A stretch of DNA of 64,000 bases from Charina bottae (lineage: Eukaryota > Chordata > Lepidosauria > Squamata > Charinaidae). The DNA is taken from assembly GCA_023362775.1 (NCBI GenBank), contig JALMGJ010000005.1, forward strand, positions 91,286,421-91,350,420, in the 5' to 3' direction. Position 1 is the first letter of the stretch. Each line of letters begins with the position of its first letter. Both the position numbers and the translations under genes were made by a program. The notes under the pieces are model-generated. The model had not been told where the DNA came from. It made no database searches and saw only the letters and a list, made by a program, of their open reading frames with translations. Positions 36,059-49,294 of the stretch are shown piece after piece.

Positions 36059-39030
36059 GCAATTTTCATTGGACTAAGAAGATACATAGAAGGCAATGAA
36101 GCATCTTTCAAATGAGTGGTCCACGGTCCTGCAAATATGGCTAATCACTGCAACTTTGGATATGCTTATGAAATGGCCTCATAGAAGGCGTTTGATAGAA
36201 CAGTCTACTTGGAGGAATTGCAATCAGACCCCCCTTCAGTCATGATTGCCAAAAACAGATGGTGTGCCTTTGCTTTACGTTGAGGTGGGAAAAAAAACCA
36301 TCAGTCGTTCTCACCCATTCCTACACACATAGACAGAAAACAACAAAATCCGGTCTCACTTGGAAGTGTGGCAAAACCTTGCCCACCATAAAGGTTGCAA
36401 CCCAAAGATTATCTCTGGCAGTAAAATTCTCAGGATAATGCCAACACATATGAGATGGTAGGTAAACAATTATCCTACAGACTGAATTTATTAACTGGCA
36501 GTGTTCTCCAGGGATGCCAGCTGAAATTTTAGGAGCAAAACACAGCTCTGGAACAATTCCTAAACTGGCAACAGTTTATAGGTTATTAAAGGATGCTGGG
36601 ACAGTAGAAAGTTGGCCTTTGGCTTGTCTCCCTTACTACTTTCTATATATATCCATATATAGCCCAGCAGTGTGATTTTTCATTCTGCAATCTATTTTCT
36701 TTTCCTTTTTAGTGGGTACTTCATGCATACCTCATATTTTAGGTTTTACCTGGCTTTAAAATAAATTCCTTCTAAATTCCCCAGCAAATGAAATGACTGG
36801 CTAGAAAATTGCAATTTCATCTCGAGAGTTTTATTATGCTAATAAATGTCAGGCTTTTCAAATAAAGGAATTGCTTTTTTTTCCAGAGTCCCACAGAAAT
36901 AATGAAAAACAGTCAGCCAACTCATAGAGTACCAGCAACGAAAGCCTCGACCACGTATAACCAGAAACAGCAACCCTATAATAGAGTAGAACTTAGCTGA
37001 AGATGAAGTTGCAAGGAAACAAAAAGAGATCATGATGGAGAGGAGTTTCAAAGAATAGAAGCCTCACCAGGAAAAGAAGATGTATAGCCACTTTGGGAGA
37101 TGAGAAGCAAATCAAAATGAAGGGGGGGGGGTGTATGTATTTTCCTATGCTTATAAGCATGTCTGGTTGAATTTCATTAAAAGATAAATTTTGCATGGGA
37201 GGAGGAGGAGGAAAATGATGATGGAAGCCTCTACAGTTGACCAGACATTTTATTTTATGTCTTTGTAAATGAAGACATTTATTTCTGATTTGCATCCCCA
37301 AAGGTTCTTCAAGATGGCTGTCTCAGTCTTTGGAAACCTGGTATGCCAGTTGAGTGTTCTGAGAGTTGAACTCCCAATATATGTGGAGGGCAATGTGTTG
37401 GAAAAGATTGATGGATCTAGTTTTGACCTCCCTAGAGACTCAAATAAAAGTTTTTCTTGGCATTTGCATCAAGTATTTTATTTGGTGGTACTGAAAACAG
37501 CCTTTTCATTCTCACAAGTACTCACTTTGATTTGCTCTTCTTGGTCAAATTGACCAGGATCAGAAACATGGCACTAGTACCAACGCCAGTTTAGCTCGGC
37601 TGGGCCATCTAAAAAACTCTAGGTAACCATACTTTTGCAGAAGTATGAAAATCTGGTGAGATCAAGGACACATTGAGTACTGAATATCCTCTACAGCTGC
37701 AGAATGTGATGTGAAACATCTGGAATAGAATACTGGGGTGAATATGGTCATCTGAATACCAGGGAAGACATGACTGCAGGGTGTAACCCTAAATAGGAAC
37801 ACTTTCCTTCCAATGCTACCATTTCTTCTGAAACGTGCATGTAAAGGCAATACAAGCAACCTACTTATAAATCACTCAAGTGATTTATTTTCATATTTGG
37901 TCTCACTGTCAAAATTTTCACCAAGATGATGGAACTGGAGTTCAGATGCCCTACAGAATTCAGTATGAAGCCATGTTCTCTGCCCCCATCCCACTGCTTC
38001 ACCACTATTTTCTGTACCTATATGCTCACGATAGGCTCCATTTTCTTAATTGTCTGCGTCTCCAATATTATCGCAGTGAGCTTCACATCTGGCTGCCTAA
38101 TTTACTGTTAACTTTATTTTAGAGGAAAAATCTATTCCAAAGGCTTCTATTTACCCAGTTTTCCTGCTAGCAGTTTTTGTCAGTGAGAGTTTTGGGAATA
38201 TAGTACAAGTGACTTTTATATTTATAGGAAAATAGGCCCCTGCCCTAAGAGAAACATGTTAATTCTTATTGGCCCAGATGATTCACTTCCAATTTTATTT
38301 ATGTCATTGGAAATTCATAAATGTAAAAATAGAGGTGAACACTAAGAGTACAAGCAAAACCTATCCTTGTTGGGGTTACAGTGACAAGCAAATGGGTGGT
38401 TGTTTTTTTTAGTTTTAGTCAACCACTTGTCTTAAAAAATATTTCTAATAAATCAATTTCACCTGATATGCTTGTTGTGGGAAAAGCTTAACGCAGTAAC
38501 TTCCTTCATTTAAATCTACATGAGATGCATGATTTACAGCTAAGCTGGTCATCTAACCAAATTCTGGAACAATCTATGTAAAAGTCCATTGCTATTGTTG
38601 TTTCATCATCTAGTATAGCCTAATGTCACAACTGAGAACTATGAAGAACAGGATGATAGTCAACATAGTTTCTTGACATAGAAGAATGGGTAGTCTGTGA
38701 CCACAAGCCACATGTGTCTTTTCCCTGTTGTAACCTCAGAGTCAAGTGGACAGTGCTCTTAAATCCTCAGTGAAGATGGGAGGGCTGTCTGCAAAAATCA
38801 AGAGATATTTGCTGTTACTGATCTAACAGTATCAATAAATGGGATACTTTAATAGTATAATGTAGTTACAAGAAGAAGACTAAGTTCTCAATCTTGTGGA
38901 AACCAGAAAACTCACTTCCCATTTTGTGCCAAATCCTGCTGAAAAATGGAAATAGAATAGTTGCTGAGACTGAGTTTGTGCAAATACTAACTCAAAAAGA
39001 TGAATAACAAAGACCACGTCTAGCCCAACT
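36059..39030. other. Intergenic; only vague LINE-like words
   Basis: At 37300-37420 words such as agttgaactcccaatatatg and tggagggcaatgtgttggaa recall an old interspersed amniote repeat. Nothing else is recognised. Confidence 0.4.
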
Positions 39031-39039
39031 CAATATTTT

Positions 39040-39330
39040 CTTGATGTTGGGTTCTTGTTGTATTCTGAATTTCCTGCAGATGTTTTGTTACCAGGCTAGG
39101 TAACATCATCCATGTGTGGGAGAGTGAAGTTTGGTTGTTTACATATAGTAGCTTGCCCTGCCATTCTTGGCTGGACAGTGGTTTCTTCCTTGATGAGTTC
39201 ATGTAGCTCTCTTGACAACAATACAGAAGTGGTTTGTCACTGCCTTTTTCCAAGATGCTTCTCAGATCTTCTGAGTGATATAAACCTCTGACTTTGTTCC
39301 AAATGAATTCAATAACCTTTAGTCTCTGAA
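39040..39330 (-). mobile_element. Decayed Penelope-like terminal region
   Basis: The minus strand reads gatgttacctagcctggtaa, then caaaacatctgcaggaa, an eroded version of the hammerhead-bearing terminus at 32853 (core CTGANGA and GAAAC both mutated). The 5' side may extend into PLE coding sequence but is too degenerate to read. Confidence 0.55.
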
Positions 39331-39344
39331 AACAAAACAAACTG

Positions 39345-40370
39345 AATTCAGTTTATTTTGCTCTTTGAGCACCATAAAGTATAGAATAAAATAAAATTAA
39401 TCTAGAGGTTTGTTTTATACCTATAATGCTAGGTGTTACTAACTTAAAATACTGTATGTTTACCAAATTATACCAATGCTGTCTTTTCTCCTTCTACACA
39501 GTGTTACCTACTGGCAGAACAACACAGCACCAATCACTTTCCTGAATATATGGTGGGATGGTATTGGGTGTTTTATCAGTTTTATTGTTTCTAAAGGTAT
39601 TTATTACTATGGAGATATTGAGCTTTTGAGCTCTTGGGAGATATGGGAGATCAGTAGTCCTTTCAGGGACAATGTCTATAGAGCCCACCTCCTTGCTTTC
39701 TGTTATCCAAAAGAAGAATGAGGAAAACAGATAACTTAGCCATTTGCTTGAACTGTGGTTGCTGATTTGTTTCACTGGAAGCAGAGCTTCTGGCTCCTGC
39801 AAGTTTAGCAAAGTGATACCTGAAAAATCAGCTGTCAAAATGGGTGAGAGGAACAGAGATGCCACGAAGAAACAGGGGGGGAAAAACCTACCAACTCTGA
39901 AAGGATATGTCAGCTTAACAAACATCTCCCAGGGAAAACTCCTTATTAATGAGGTCCTAACCTTTGATAACTAATACAAAATAATACAAGCTAAATAATG
40001 CAAAGGGCTCTTTTAAGAGCCACTCTGGGATCACTGAAATAGCTGGTAGCATTTTTACGGCAGATCATTTGCAAAGTTCCATCAACAGTTACTGATTGCT
40101 TCCCCTTTTGAATGGTCTCTGGGTGAATTCATACTAGATTAGTGTACTTGGAAAAATCAAAGATCTTTTTGAATTGCTGTTGGTAGAAGATTTTTGTTCC
40201 CCTGGTAGCTACTGCCATTTCGGACATTTTATTTAGAAGAAAATCCTCCAAGTCATCCAGAACATTTTAAAAGGCAAACACTTTTTTAGTTTTATTTTCA
40301 TTTACCAAGCGGAATATTGACCTCCTGCATTCATAAGTGAAGATCTGCATTCAGTCTTGCACAAAGCCCA
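39345..40370. other. Intergenic, no feature recognised
   Basis: Nothing recognisable apart from short chance frames. Confidence 0.5.
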
Positions 40371-41126
40371 TCAATCACATGGGAGGGGCCAAGTGGGGCC
40401 CAGCAGATCATCAAACTTCAAAGACCCCTCTTCTATGCACCCTGAAATATCCACATGGGAGATCTTCTGTTGGGATATGAGAGAAAGTACCATTTTCATG
40501 CTGGAACACATTGAACTGGCTTCTGGTGGGCTTTTCAGTGGGCTGGTGGTGAGATGAGGCAACTGTAATGACCTCGATCCTTGAGCTATTAAATCAGAAT
40601 TCCTTACACAAGTCACTTGGGAATATGAAGGAATCTTTATTAAAGCCAGTGATCCATCATATGTTAAAGATTTGAGTAAAAAGGCTCCCGCAGCCAACAG
40701 CTTAAAATCCTCAGATTTCCCTCCCCCCGCCCCCAAACCGGGGCACTTGCGAGTCAAACCCCCCCCCCATTGTTCTTTGATTTCCATTTCTTCCTGAGCT
40801 GAGTTGAAATTGAAAGCACAATAGCACCCTTTGATCTGTCCTGGGTGCTGAAGCGCTAATCGCAGTTCCTTGATTAGCATAGTCTGCGAGGGACAAATAC
40901 ACAAATGCTTTGTCACCAGCATTTCACACGTCTGGCTGTTTCTACCTTGGGGTGTCTTGCACGGCTCTGCAAGTTCTTGTGATCTGGCAGAATGTCTTTT
41001 CCTGGCGCCATGGCAGGATGGCATCCTGACAGCAACATTGTAAAGACATGTCCAGTACAAATGGTTACTGGAGCGTAGAGGAGCCCTATATGGACACATG
41101 GCAATAACAGAGATGTAGTTTGCCAT
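40371..41126 (-). other. Long unassigned open frame in unique sequence
   Basis: A minus-strand frame of 251 codons is open here in non-repeat sequence, the longest such frame in the window outside mobile elements. I see no known domain, signal peptide or membrane segment, and no splice or promoter context. It may be chance, or it may lie in a conserved noncoding block. I do not call it a gene. Confidence 0.2.
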
Positions 41127-41128
41127 TA

Positions 41129-41470
41129 TATATAGGGGGCATGGTGGCTCAGCGGGTAAGACGCCAGGCTTGTCGATCCAGAAGATTGCAAGTACGGAGT
41201 TTCGAATCCCTAGCCCCGCGTGACGGAGTGAGCTCCCGCACTCGCCCCAGCTCTTGCGAACCTAGCAATTCGAAAGCATGCAAATGCAAGTAGATGAATA
41301 GGTACCACTTCGGTGGGTAGGTAACAGCGTTCTGCGTGCATCATGCAGCCACATGACCGTGGAAGCATCTTCGGAAAATGCTGGCTCTTCGGCTAACAAA
41401 CGGAGATGAGCACTGGGCCCTAGAGTTGGGCACGACTGCACAAATGTGTGGGGGGATCCTTTACTTTTAC
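41129..41470 (+). mobile_element. Sauria-type SINE, full length
   Basis: GGTGGCTCAGCGGGTAAGAC head, mutated B box (gtttcgaatccc), body aattcgaaagcatgcaaatg, and tail gcacaaatgtgtggggggat then ctttacttttac. The flanks tagtttgccatta (41116-41128) and tagtttgctatta (41471-41483) form a duplication with one mismatch. Confidence 0.9.
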
Positions 41471-41483
41471 TAGTTTGCTATTA

Positions 41484-43138
41484 CCTTCTTTTAGTTTTTT
41501 GTTTTTACTTCACAGTCTGGTCTACAATGCTTTCATCCAAGTATTAAGCAGGTCCAAATGTGCTTAGGTTTTTCAAGATCTACCAAGGTAGACCAGGTTC
41601 TCCCAGTTGTTAATGCAACACAATATTGTATCTTCTTTTGGTGGTACATAATGGAAAATGTATATAAATTCTAAAGCTATTAACCAAAGTGGCAAGATTT
41701 GGGTTGTAATTCTCCATGTTTATTTACTTTTTTGTTTGTTTTTCTTTTCCTCTCTCTCTATTTTCATTATTAATGTTACATTGCACTGTTACCAGATATA
41801 AGTTGGTTTGTTGGATATAATAAAGTTATGTTGTTGCTGTTCTTGTTTTTAAAAAGAAAAAGCTGATGGTGATGGAGGATATATGTGTACAGCAGGTTCA
41901 TTTAATAAAGCATTGAAGGGTATTAATTTACAACTTGCAGAAGGTGTTCAGCATGCAATCACCTACAAGTATTCCAGCCAACAAAAAGTCAATCAAGGTG
42001 GATTGCAAAGGCTTGACTGTGTTATCTTCTAGTTGCAGTTTGCAGATAATTGACTTAATTTTCATTCTCCAACCTCACCTTCCTGATCTACTAATAAATG
42101 AATATATTCACAATGAAGAATTTTGCCTGTTAGACACTATCTGGATTGCCAATAGGAGACTGTTCCTTCACGTTAGCTGACTGATGATAATTTAAACAAT
42201 TTTTTATGCAGATATTTTCAAGAAACCAATTTCTGCATGTTTCATATTAGATCAAGAGTGAATTGATGAACATTTAATGGAGGTGAACTTATAGTTTCTG
42301 TTGTGAAAAACCCTGCTTTGCAATAAGAGTTCCATGTTATTCTCTTCATATTGTGCTTTTTTCGTTTTGTCTTGAAAATAACACAAATACTTTCCAAAGT
42401 GGTTGAAATGATATTTTCTAGGGGTAAATGAGATTGGTTTAACAGGGCTTGACCCTGGTCTTCTTGGCCACAGTCCAATGAAATAAAAGACAAGGACAAC
42501 ATATAGAGCATGACTAAAAATTCTCTGTGTAGAATTCAGAACTGATCTATGGGACTCTGTTATTCACAATGTAAAACTCTATTTCAGGTTTCAACTTTGT
42601 GAACTACTGCATAAGCTGGGGGGAAAAAGGTGGTGGTAGCTATAATTCATATCCAGAATATTTCTGTCAGAGAAAATGATGAAAAATGTAGTGAAATTCT
42701 CATTGGCTTGATAAAGACAAGCTTCCCTGTATCTGAAAAAAATATGCCAGGAATTTGCAAACGCCCTTCATACTGATGTATATTACAGACCCAGTTATTG
42801 TAAATACAAGCTCAGTCTTCAAATATTGTTAATGGTCTTAATGGAGGAGTTCCTATAAAAATATTGCAACTAGTCAACCTTGGCTGGGCAAAGCAGGTTT
42901 ACCTTTTAATCAGGAAACCACCAGGAAATCCCACTGATGTGGGCTCAATCCCCAAAGAACACGAGAAACAGCTTATATATTTTGTCAAGAAAACAACATG
43001 GATCTGCTCTGAAGTGAGTTCAGCTCAAAGGACGGTTGATTTTACTAGAGAGATCCAATTGTTTCTTCATAAGCTGAGTAATTTGAAACCAGTTTGGAAT
43101 GTACCCAGTCGTTTAGATATGTATAAATTAGAAGTAAC
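41484..43138. other. Intergenic, no feature recognised
   Basis: No recognisable element boundaries or exons. Confidence 0.5.
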
Positions 43139-43228
43139 TTTCCTTCCTTCCTTCCTTCCTTCCTTCCTTCCTTCCTTCCTTCCTTCCTTCCTTCCTTCCT
43201 TTTCTTCTTCTTATCTATCCTATCTATC

Positions 43229-43282
<54 letters not shown>
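43138..43282. repeat. CTTC then CTAT compound microsatellite
   Basis: (CTTC)n of about 15 units, a short TTCTTC linker, then (CTAT)n of about 17 units. Confidence 0.97.
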
Positions 43283-43764
43283 CGCAGTTGCAGTCCCTAG
43301 AAAAAGTGCCTAACTGAACTTTTCCAGGAAAAGACTACAAGGGAGTTGTGCATTGATGAAAAGTGCTCATTGAGTTAAAGTGCATCACCTTTTCACCTTG
43401 AGGAAGAGAATCATGTTGCCCCTATAACACAAAGCTCTATAGCATAAAGCTCTTTTTCAAGACAAATCTAAATTACTTCGAACTTAATGAAGCACACCCT
43501 ATGTGAAAAACCTATTTGCTTTAAATCAGGCCCAGCAAGATTCACTAGTGCCTCCTCCTTTCCCTGTCTCATTCTCATTCTCATCCTTTCTTTCCCTTTC
43601 TCTCTTTCACATATTTTTTGGGGGATGTAAAAACAAACACATGGAAGGCTACTTGGCTTAGCTGAGTGACAACTGTTGGAGAACACTGTAAGAAAGACAG
43701 AACAAAATACAGAAATCTAAAGTTCCAGAGTCAATAAAACTGTTGTGAGTCACAAAGTAACAAA

Positions 43765-43995
43765 ATTTGTTTATTTGTTTGTCTGTTTCAATTTATATGG
43801 CCACCCATCTCAAATTCATGACTCTGGGTGGCTAACAATGTTAAAAGAAAATATAAAAGCATAAAAAAAACAGGAAAGCAAAAACAAACAAACATAGAAA
43901 CAGTAGCCAGGTTAAAATCAGACCCACCAATTACCAGTTAACATAGCCAATACATATAACCTCAGCCTAACCTCCCAACCCCCTGGGCGGTGGAA
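43765..43995 (-). mobile_element. LINE 3' tail, CR1/L2-type
   Basis: Tttgtttatttgtttgtctg followed by tttatatggccacccatctc and gactctgggtggctaac, the same tail family as at 9883 and 25215. Confidence 0.65.
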
Positions 43996-43999
43996 AAAA

Positions 44000-45830
44000 A
44001 AGTGAATTCTTTTAGTCCCCTAAGACTGCTCAAATACTACATTGAAAAAAATTCATCATCTTTTAATTTTTCACTGGACTTATAGCTAGATAAAAGAATG
44101 GTAATGATAAAAATGAGATCAGACAATGAGCATTGCTAAAGTTAATCAACACTGGTTCTTAACTTTTAACTTTCACTGCATTATATCTCTCCTACATTCA
44201 ACTTTAATGCTTTGTGGGTAAATGAAATCCACAAGAAGTGTAAAAAAATTAGCATCACCATTATTTAGAAATGCTACATATAAATCTTGGGAAAGGACTG
44301 TATTGCCTTCCAATGTTATGTTGAAAAAGATTGGCTAATTGGCTGGATTTCTCTCAGGGATCAAAAAGAAAGATACTGTATTGTACTGATTTTTAGTTGC
44401 CTTCAGTTTTCCACTATTGCATGATTGCCATTGCACCATCTAATCAAATCTAATGGCATACATTACCTTAGGAGGTTATTGAATATGTTCTATCAATGAA
44501 CACCAAATATTGTAGGAAAAATGGGTGATAAAACAGTAGAAAATATTGTGAAATGGTTATTTAAACAAATTTTTAAAGAAGCTGAATTTTCATATTTTCA
44601 AGTTGGTTTGACAGAAGTCCTTGCTCTGAAGACTTTAAGATTCTTGTTACAGCGTATGGAGACCTTACATGAGGATACTAACCTATGAGGTATCATCAAC
44701 TCTCTTCCCTCAAACAGATCTGTTTCTGTATTCCAGATGAATTTGTGATCTGATAAAAAAAATGCAGAAAAATCATCGGAGTCTGTCTTTGTTTTGTAGT
44801 TCTTCAGAACAATTTTGCTAGGATCAGAAGTTGAGTACTTCTCAAAGATATTTCCAATAAGTTTCTGTATTCTGTATTCTAGATGAACCCCTGAACTCTT
44901 GGAGATTAACCAAACTGTAATAAAAAACAAGTCCTTATATAGTTTTTAATCTAGTCTGACAGAAGCATGGTATGAAGTTGTTAAATGCTTAATATCTCTT
45001 GGTAAAGCATCCAAATGTCAAATTGTATAATACCATGCCATTCTTTGCAAAACCCAGAAGCTAGTTTATATCTCTCCATATAAAGTAATACAGAGGGAGA
45101 TCATTGTGGATTACAGGCTTTGAAAAATGTCACTTGAAAATTGCAACAAATCCCATTATTATCAATATCATGGCATTGATTTAGAGTATAAAGTCACATA
45201 TGATACATTTAAATCCCTTTGACTGCAAACATTTTATTTGTGGCTATCCCATCAGATCCAAGAGAAACACATGTGGGATCTTAAACATTTAAAATGATTC
45301 CTAGTGCATAAATAAGTAGTTTGAAACGGGTTATATGAAACTAGAATGGTGGGTTTCCTCACTGTTGAACATGAGAAGAAACGTTGCCCCCTTTTTGCAC
45401 ACATCTGAGGAATGGATCACTATGAGAAAGGAATAATCTGCTTTCAGTTTGGAAACAGACTCCTGAAATGGAAAGCATTCCCAACCTGAAGGGTAATTTA
45501 GGTGATTATTTATCCCAATTTGTGTTGGTGATTCTGATGCTACATTTTCTGCACAGGAACAAATTGGGCAGGCATGCATGACAGCTTATTATAATGGAAA
45601 GATTACATGAAGCTGTGTACACCAGAGGGCAATATCACAGGGAAAGGGTTAAGTCACACTCAGCAACCTTGATTAAATCATGCCTTGTAGGAAAAGATAT
45701 TGGGAAATGCCTATGTTAAGTTAATCCATATATTGTTGGCTTATGGAGAGACACAATCATAACTGTGCTGTGTTTCCTCATTCCAGAGAAAGTGGATATT
45801 ATGCACGACATCAGAGCTCTCTAGAAATCC
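44000..45830. other. Intergenic, no feature recognised
   Basis: The words agatctgtttctgtattcca and aagtttctgtattctgtatt recur at 44710-44890, a weak internal duplication. Nothing else stands out. Confidence 0.45.
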
Positions 45831-45831
45831 C

Positions 45832-45960
45832 TCCTTCCCTTCCCTTCCCCTTCCCCTTCCCCTTCCCCTTCCCCTTCCCCTTCCCCTTCCCCTTCCCCTT
45901 CCCCTTCCCCTTCCCCTTCCCCTCCTTCCTCCTTTCCTTCCTTCTTCCCCTTCCCCTTCC
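45832..45960. repeat. TTCCCC hexamer array
   Basis: About 17 units of TTCCCC flanked by CCTT-rich sequence. The minus strand is (GGGGAA)n, a pattern that favours G-quadruplexes. Reading frames of repeating GEGE or PFPF residues come from this array. Confidence 0.97.
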
Positions 45961-45964
45961 TTCC

Positions 45965-47401
45965 ACACACATACACACACATATGGAACCAACAAATCAA
46001 TATTACATTTAGTTCACACATATGAAGCAATTAAAAAGAATAAAATTTAATTGTATTTGGTGGTTCAGAAATAAGTTGGGCGTTATCAATATAAAAAAAA
46101 TAAGTTGGTGTATCTGCCTAGTTTTTTAAAATGCAATTTGAATTTCATATTCTTTTTTACAACACACTAAGCAGTATTTGCATATATACTGTACATGTAT
46201 ATGTTCCCCACAAGACTCCACATGTGAATCTTGCTTAATCCCTGAAAGAATTTGTCTAAAGTCTGAAATTATTTTTCTGAAAGCTGAAAAAAATAATACC
46301 TATTGTGAGAAAGAAGTAAGTTTGGGGAAATGAGCATTGCAATGACCGTAAAGAAGAATTTTAGAAAGAATTCTCAGAATGATGCCTGGTTGCTTTAGAA
46401 ACTGGAAAGGCACATCTAAAATTGTAATTGTCTTGGTTTCATTTAAATAATGTCCCTCCCCAACTGATACTATAGTTGCTATTTTAACTTATCCCATCAA
46501 GGATTTTTTTTAAAGATTATAATCTTTCCATATAGATTGATGAATCTCTTTTAGACTAAATCAGTTTTGTGCATTTCTAATTCATGTTTTGGTGACAATG
46601 GGATAACATAATAATCTAATACTTTAATACATATTTAAATGCGTATTCCTGGCACATACATGAGAGCAGCTAACATCAGAATATGTTATGCAGGTATTTG
46701 TGAAACTCAAATTTTTCAAGCAAACCTGCATTTTATATTGATTCCTCCAGCTAACATTATGTGGTAATTCCTTGATCACAGCAGCAAATGATTTCTTCCA
46801 GTATTTAATGAATAAAATTTCAGTGGAATATTAATCCATAAAAAATAGCATTTTGAAGTAACATGAACTTAAATTTCCAGAAACATCTGCCTCTTCATGA
46901 ACCATAAAAAGGAATGGGGTTATCTACTGTTTTAAGATTAAAATGTATAAGGAGAATAAAAACTGCTTTCCTTCTTTGCTTAGATCTGCCTGACAAATGG
47001 TTTAAATCAATTTTGCTTTTCCTAGCCCAGTTCTGATATTGTGAAAGAGAGAATGAAATGAAGGAAGATGACCAAAATTCAATATCAGAGCTTGGTGAAA
47101 GGCTGGTAGGATTTTTTTTTGGATGTTATTTGCATATTCAACATGAAATAAAAAGATGATCTTTTTCCTAAATATTTGCACACCTTGTTTAGTTGTTAGT
47201 TGTCTCTGGCCTTTTTCCATTTTGTAACCTTGGATACGATGAAACTGATACCATTTCAGCTTCTCTTTTCTTTCAAAAGCCATGGATCCTGTATTCACAT
47301 ATGTAAAAACAAAACCAACAAAAACTAGATCATACTTGTAATGAATGGTACATTTTTGTTTCCAGTACTTCACCTTGAAAATTTTAGTTCAATGTTAAAA
47401 T
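45965..47401. other. Intergenic, no feature recognised
   Basis: AT-rich sequence with no recognisable element. Confidence 0.5.
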
Positions 47402-47418
47402 AAGAAAAGATCTATTTT

Positions 47419-49275
47419 ATTTTTTTTATAATAACTTTTATTAAAGTTTACATATACAAAGATAAAAAGCTAATACAAAGTAAGAAAAATATAAAAGAAA
47501 AAATAAATAATGAAAAGTGCAGAGAAAAAGAAAAAGGAGAAAAATAATAAAGAAAAAAGAAAAGAGATATATAAAGAAGCGACTTCCCCTTTTGTCAAGA
47601 CAAGTACAAACAATTTCAGTAACTTATCACCTTCTCTCATACTACAACAAAAAACTCACTTCTTCCCATATCTCATCTCTTATCTATAAACAAATTTTAA
47701 AACCTCGTAATTCAGTCCTAACCAGTAAAAGTCCATTAAGAATTACCAGAAATAACAAAATATATATTTTAACCTTAATCAAATAAACCAGTTTTATATT
47801 TCTTTCCTTTACTTTTAACACAATACCTTATCACTTTCTCTGAAAATACAACAAAAAATCTCTTCTTCCCATAGGTTCTTTTAGGTGAAATATGTTGGAT
47901 ATGTAAAGAATGTATATTTTATAGTAATTATGGATTTTTATTGGTATTTTAATGTTTGACTGAAATTGTGAGTTAAAGAATGTATATTTTATAAGAATGG
48001 GTATTTTATAGTAATTATGGTTTTTTATTATTATCATTAGTATTTTATTGCTTGAGTGAAATTGTGAGCCAACTGCAACGAAATTTCATTCTATTGTGCA
48101 CTTGTATAGTGTATAGTGGGATGACAATAAAGTTATTGTTCCATTCTATTCTATTATCTATACACAAATCTATAAAGCCTTATCATTCAGTCCTGGTCAA
48201 GAAAAATCAATTAAGAGCTATCAGAAACAACAACATTTTAACCTTGATCAAATAAGCCAACTTTATATTCCTCCCCTTTGCTTTTAACAATCCTGATCTT
48301 TAATTCCTTTAAATAGTGTCCCAAATGTTGATTTCTTTTTATTTTCACTTTGTCTCTTCTCAGAAACTCCTTCATAAGTTTAACACACCTCTTTTGTAAA
48401 TCCAAGATTTACAAAAGTTATCCAAGTTATCCAAGCCACTCTTCTTATTGTTTATTTGTATGTTCCTTTTAATTATTAAGACATCAGCCGGTTTCATTTG
48501 TAAATCGAGAGTAACATCATTTTCCATATCCTTCTTGTAATGTGTCATTTTTAATTCCACATTTGAAACAGCTTCAGCTTCAGCCTTTTCCTCTTCTATC
48601 ACCTCTTTTAAATCCAGCAGACAGTCTTAAAAGTAACTTCTAAGTGCATTGTTCCCAAATATCCTTGAATTCTTTCAAAGTTAGAATATTTTGCTCCATT
48701 CTGTATTAATGGGTCTCTTCTCATTTAGTTATAATCTTTAGTTCTTTCTGGTTCCCTCTAGTGTCTTTAAAGTCCCCTCTTATCTTGTTTTTTTTTCTAA
48801 TCAACAACATTTTCCCATGGGAAGGTTTCTTGTAATTAATTTCAAAATATTATTTCAAATCCATCTGGCTCCTTAATCTGTTTATTACTTTTCAAAATCA
48901 ACATTCTAATCACCTTTTGTTGTTTATTACAAAATAAGATTTTTTTTAAGTCCTTAAACTTTCATAAAACTTCTTTCGCCAAGGATAGAAGGAAACTTAC
49001 CCGGTGTAATGAAACTTGCCTTTCTGAAGGTTCTTAATATCCAAAAAGCCTTTAACAAGCAATTTCCAGAAGTGATTAAGAAAGGAAGTATGTGAACCCA
49101 GTGTCCTTTTGAAGGCACTGAACTGTAGCTTGGGCAGAGATGGCTTTCCTTCAGCTCCTAGAGCTCTAAAACCCACCGGAGAGGAATTCCGAGAAGCCAA
49201 TCCGTTCCGCCGTGGTCATCGGCTCTGCTCTTTGCAGAGCTGTCTTCAGTTCACTATTGCTTCCCTGGCAGTCCC
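47419..49275 (-). mobile_element. HAL1-like nonautonomous LINE, second copy
   Basis: Bracketed by a 17-bp repeat with one mismatch (47402-47418, 49276-49292). On the minus strand the 5' end (gtgaactgaagacagctctg) matches that of the 8188 copy, and the reading frame starting at 48600 contains DVTLDLQMKPADVLIIKR. After a frameshift, a second frame continues to the same end, EYKVGLFDQG, near 48243. The 3' end reads TTTAATAAAAGTTATT. A CR1/L2-type fragment is nested near 48040-48150. Confidence 0.75.
47880..48150 (+). mobile_element. Nested LINE 3' end with internal duplication
   Basis: Gcaacgaaatttcattctat, then gacaataaagttattgttcc and ATTCTATT units, is a typical CR1/L2-type 3' terminus. The preceding 160 bases contain two copies of agaatgtatattttatagta (one with a small change). 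Confidence 0.5.
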
Positions 49276-49294
49276 AAGAAAATATCTATTTTCA

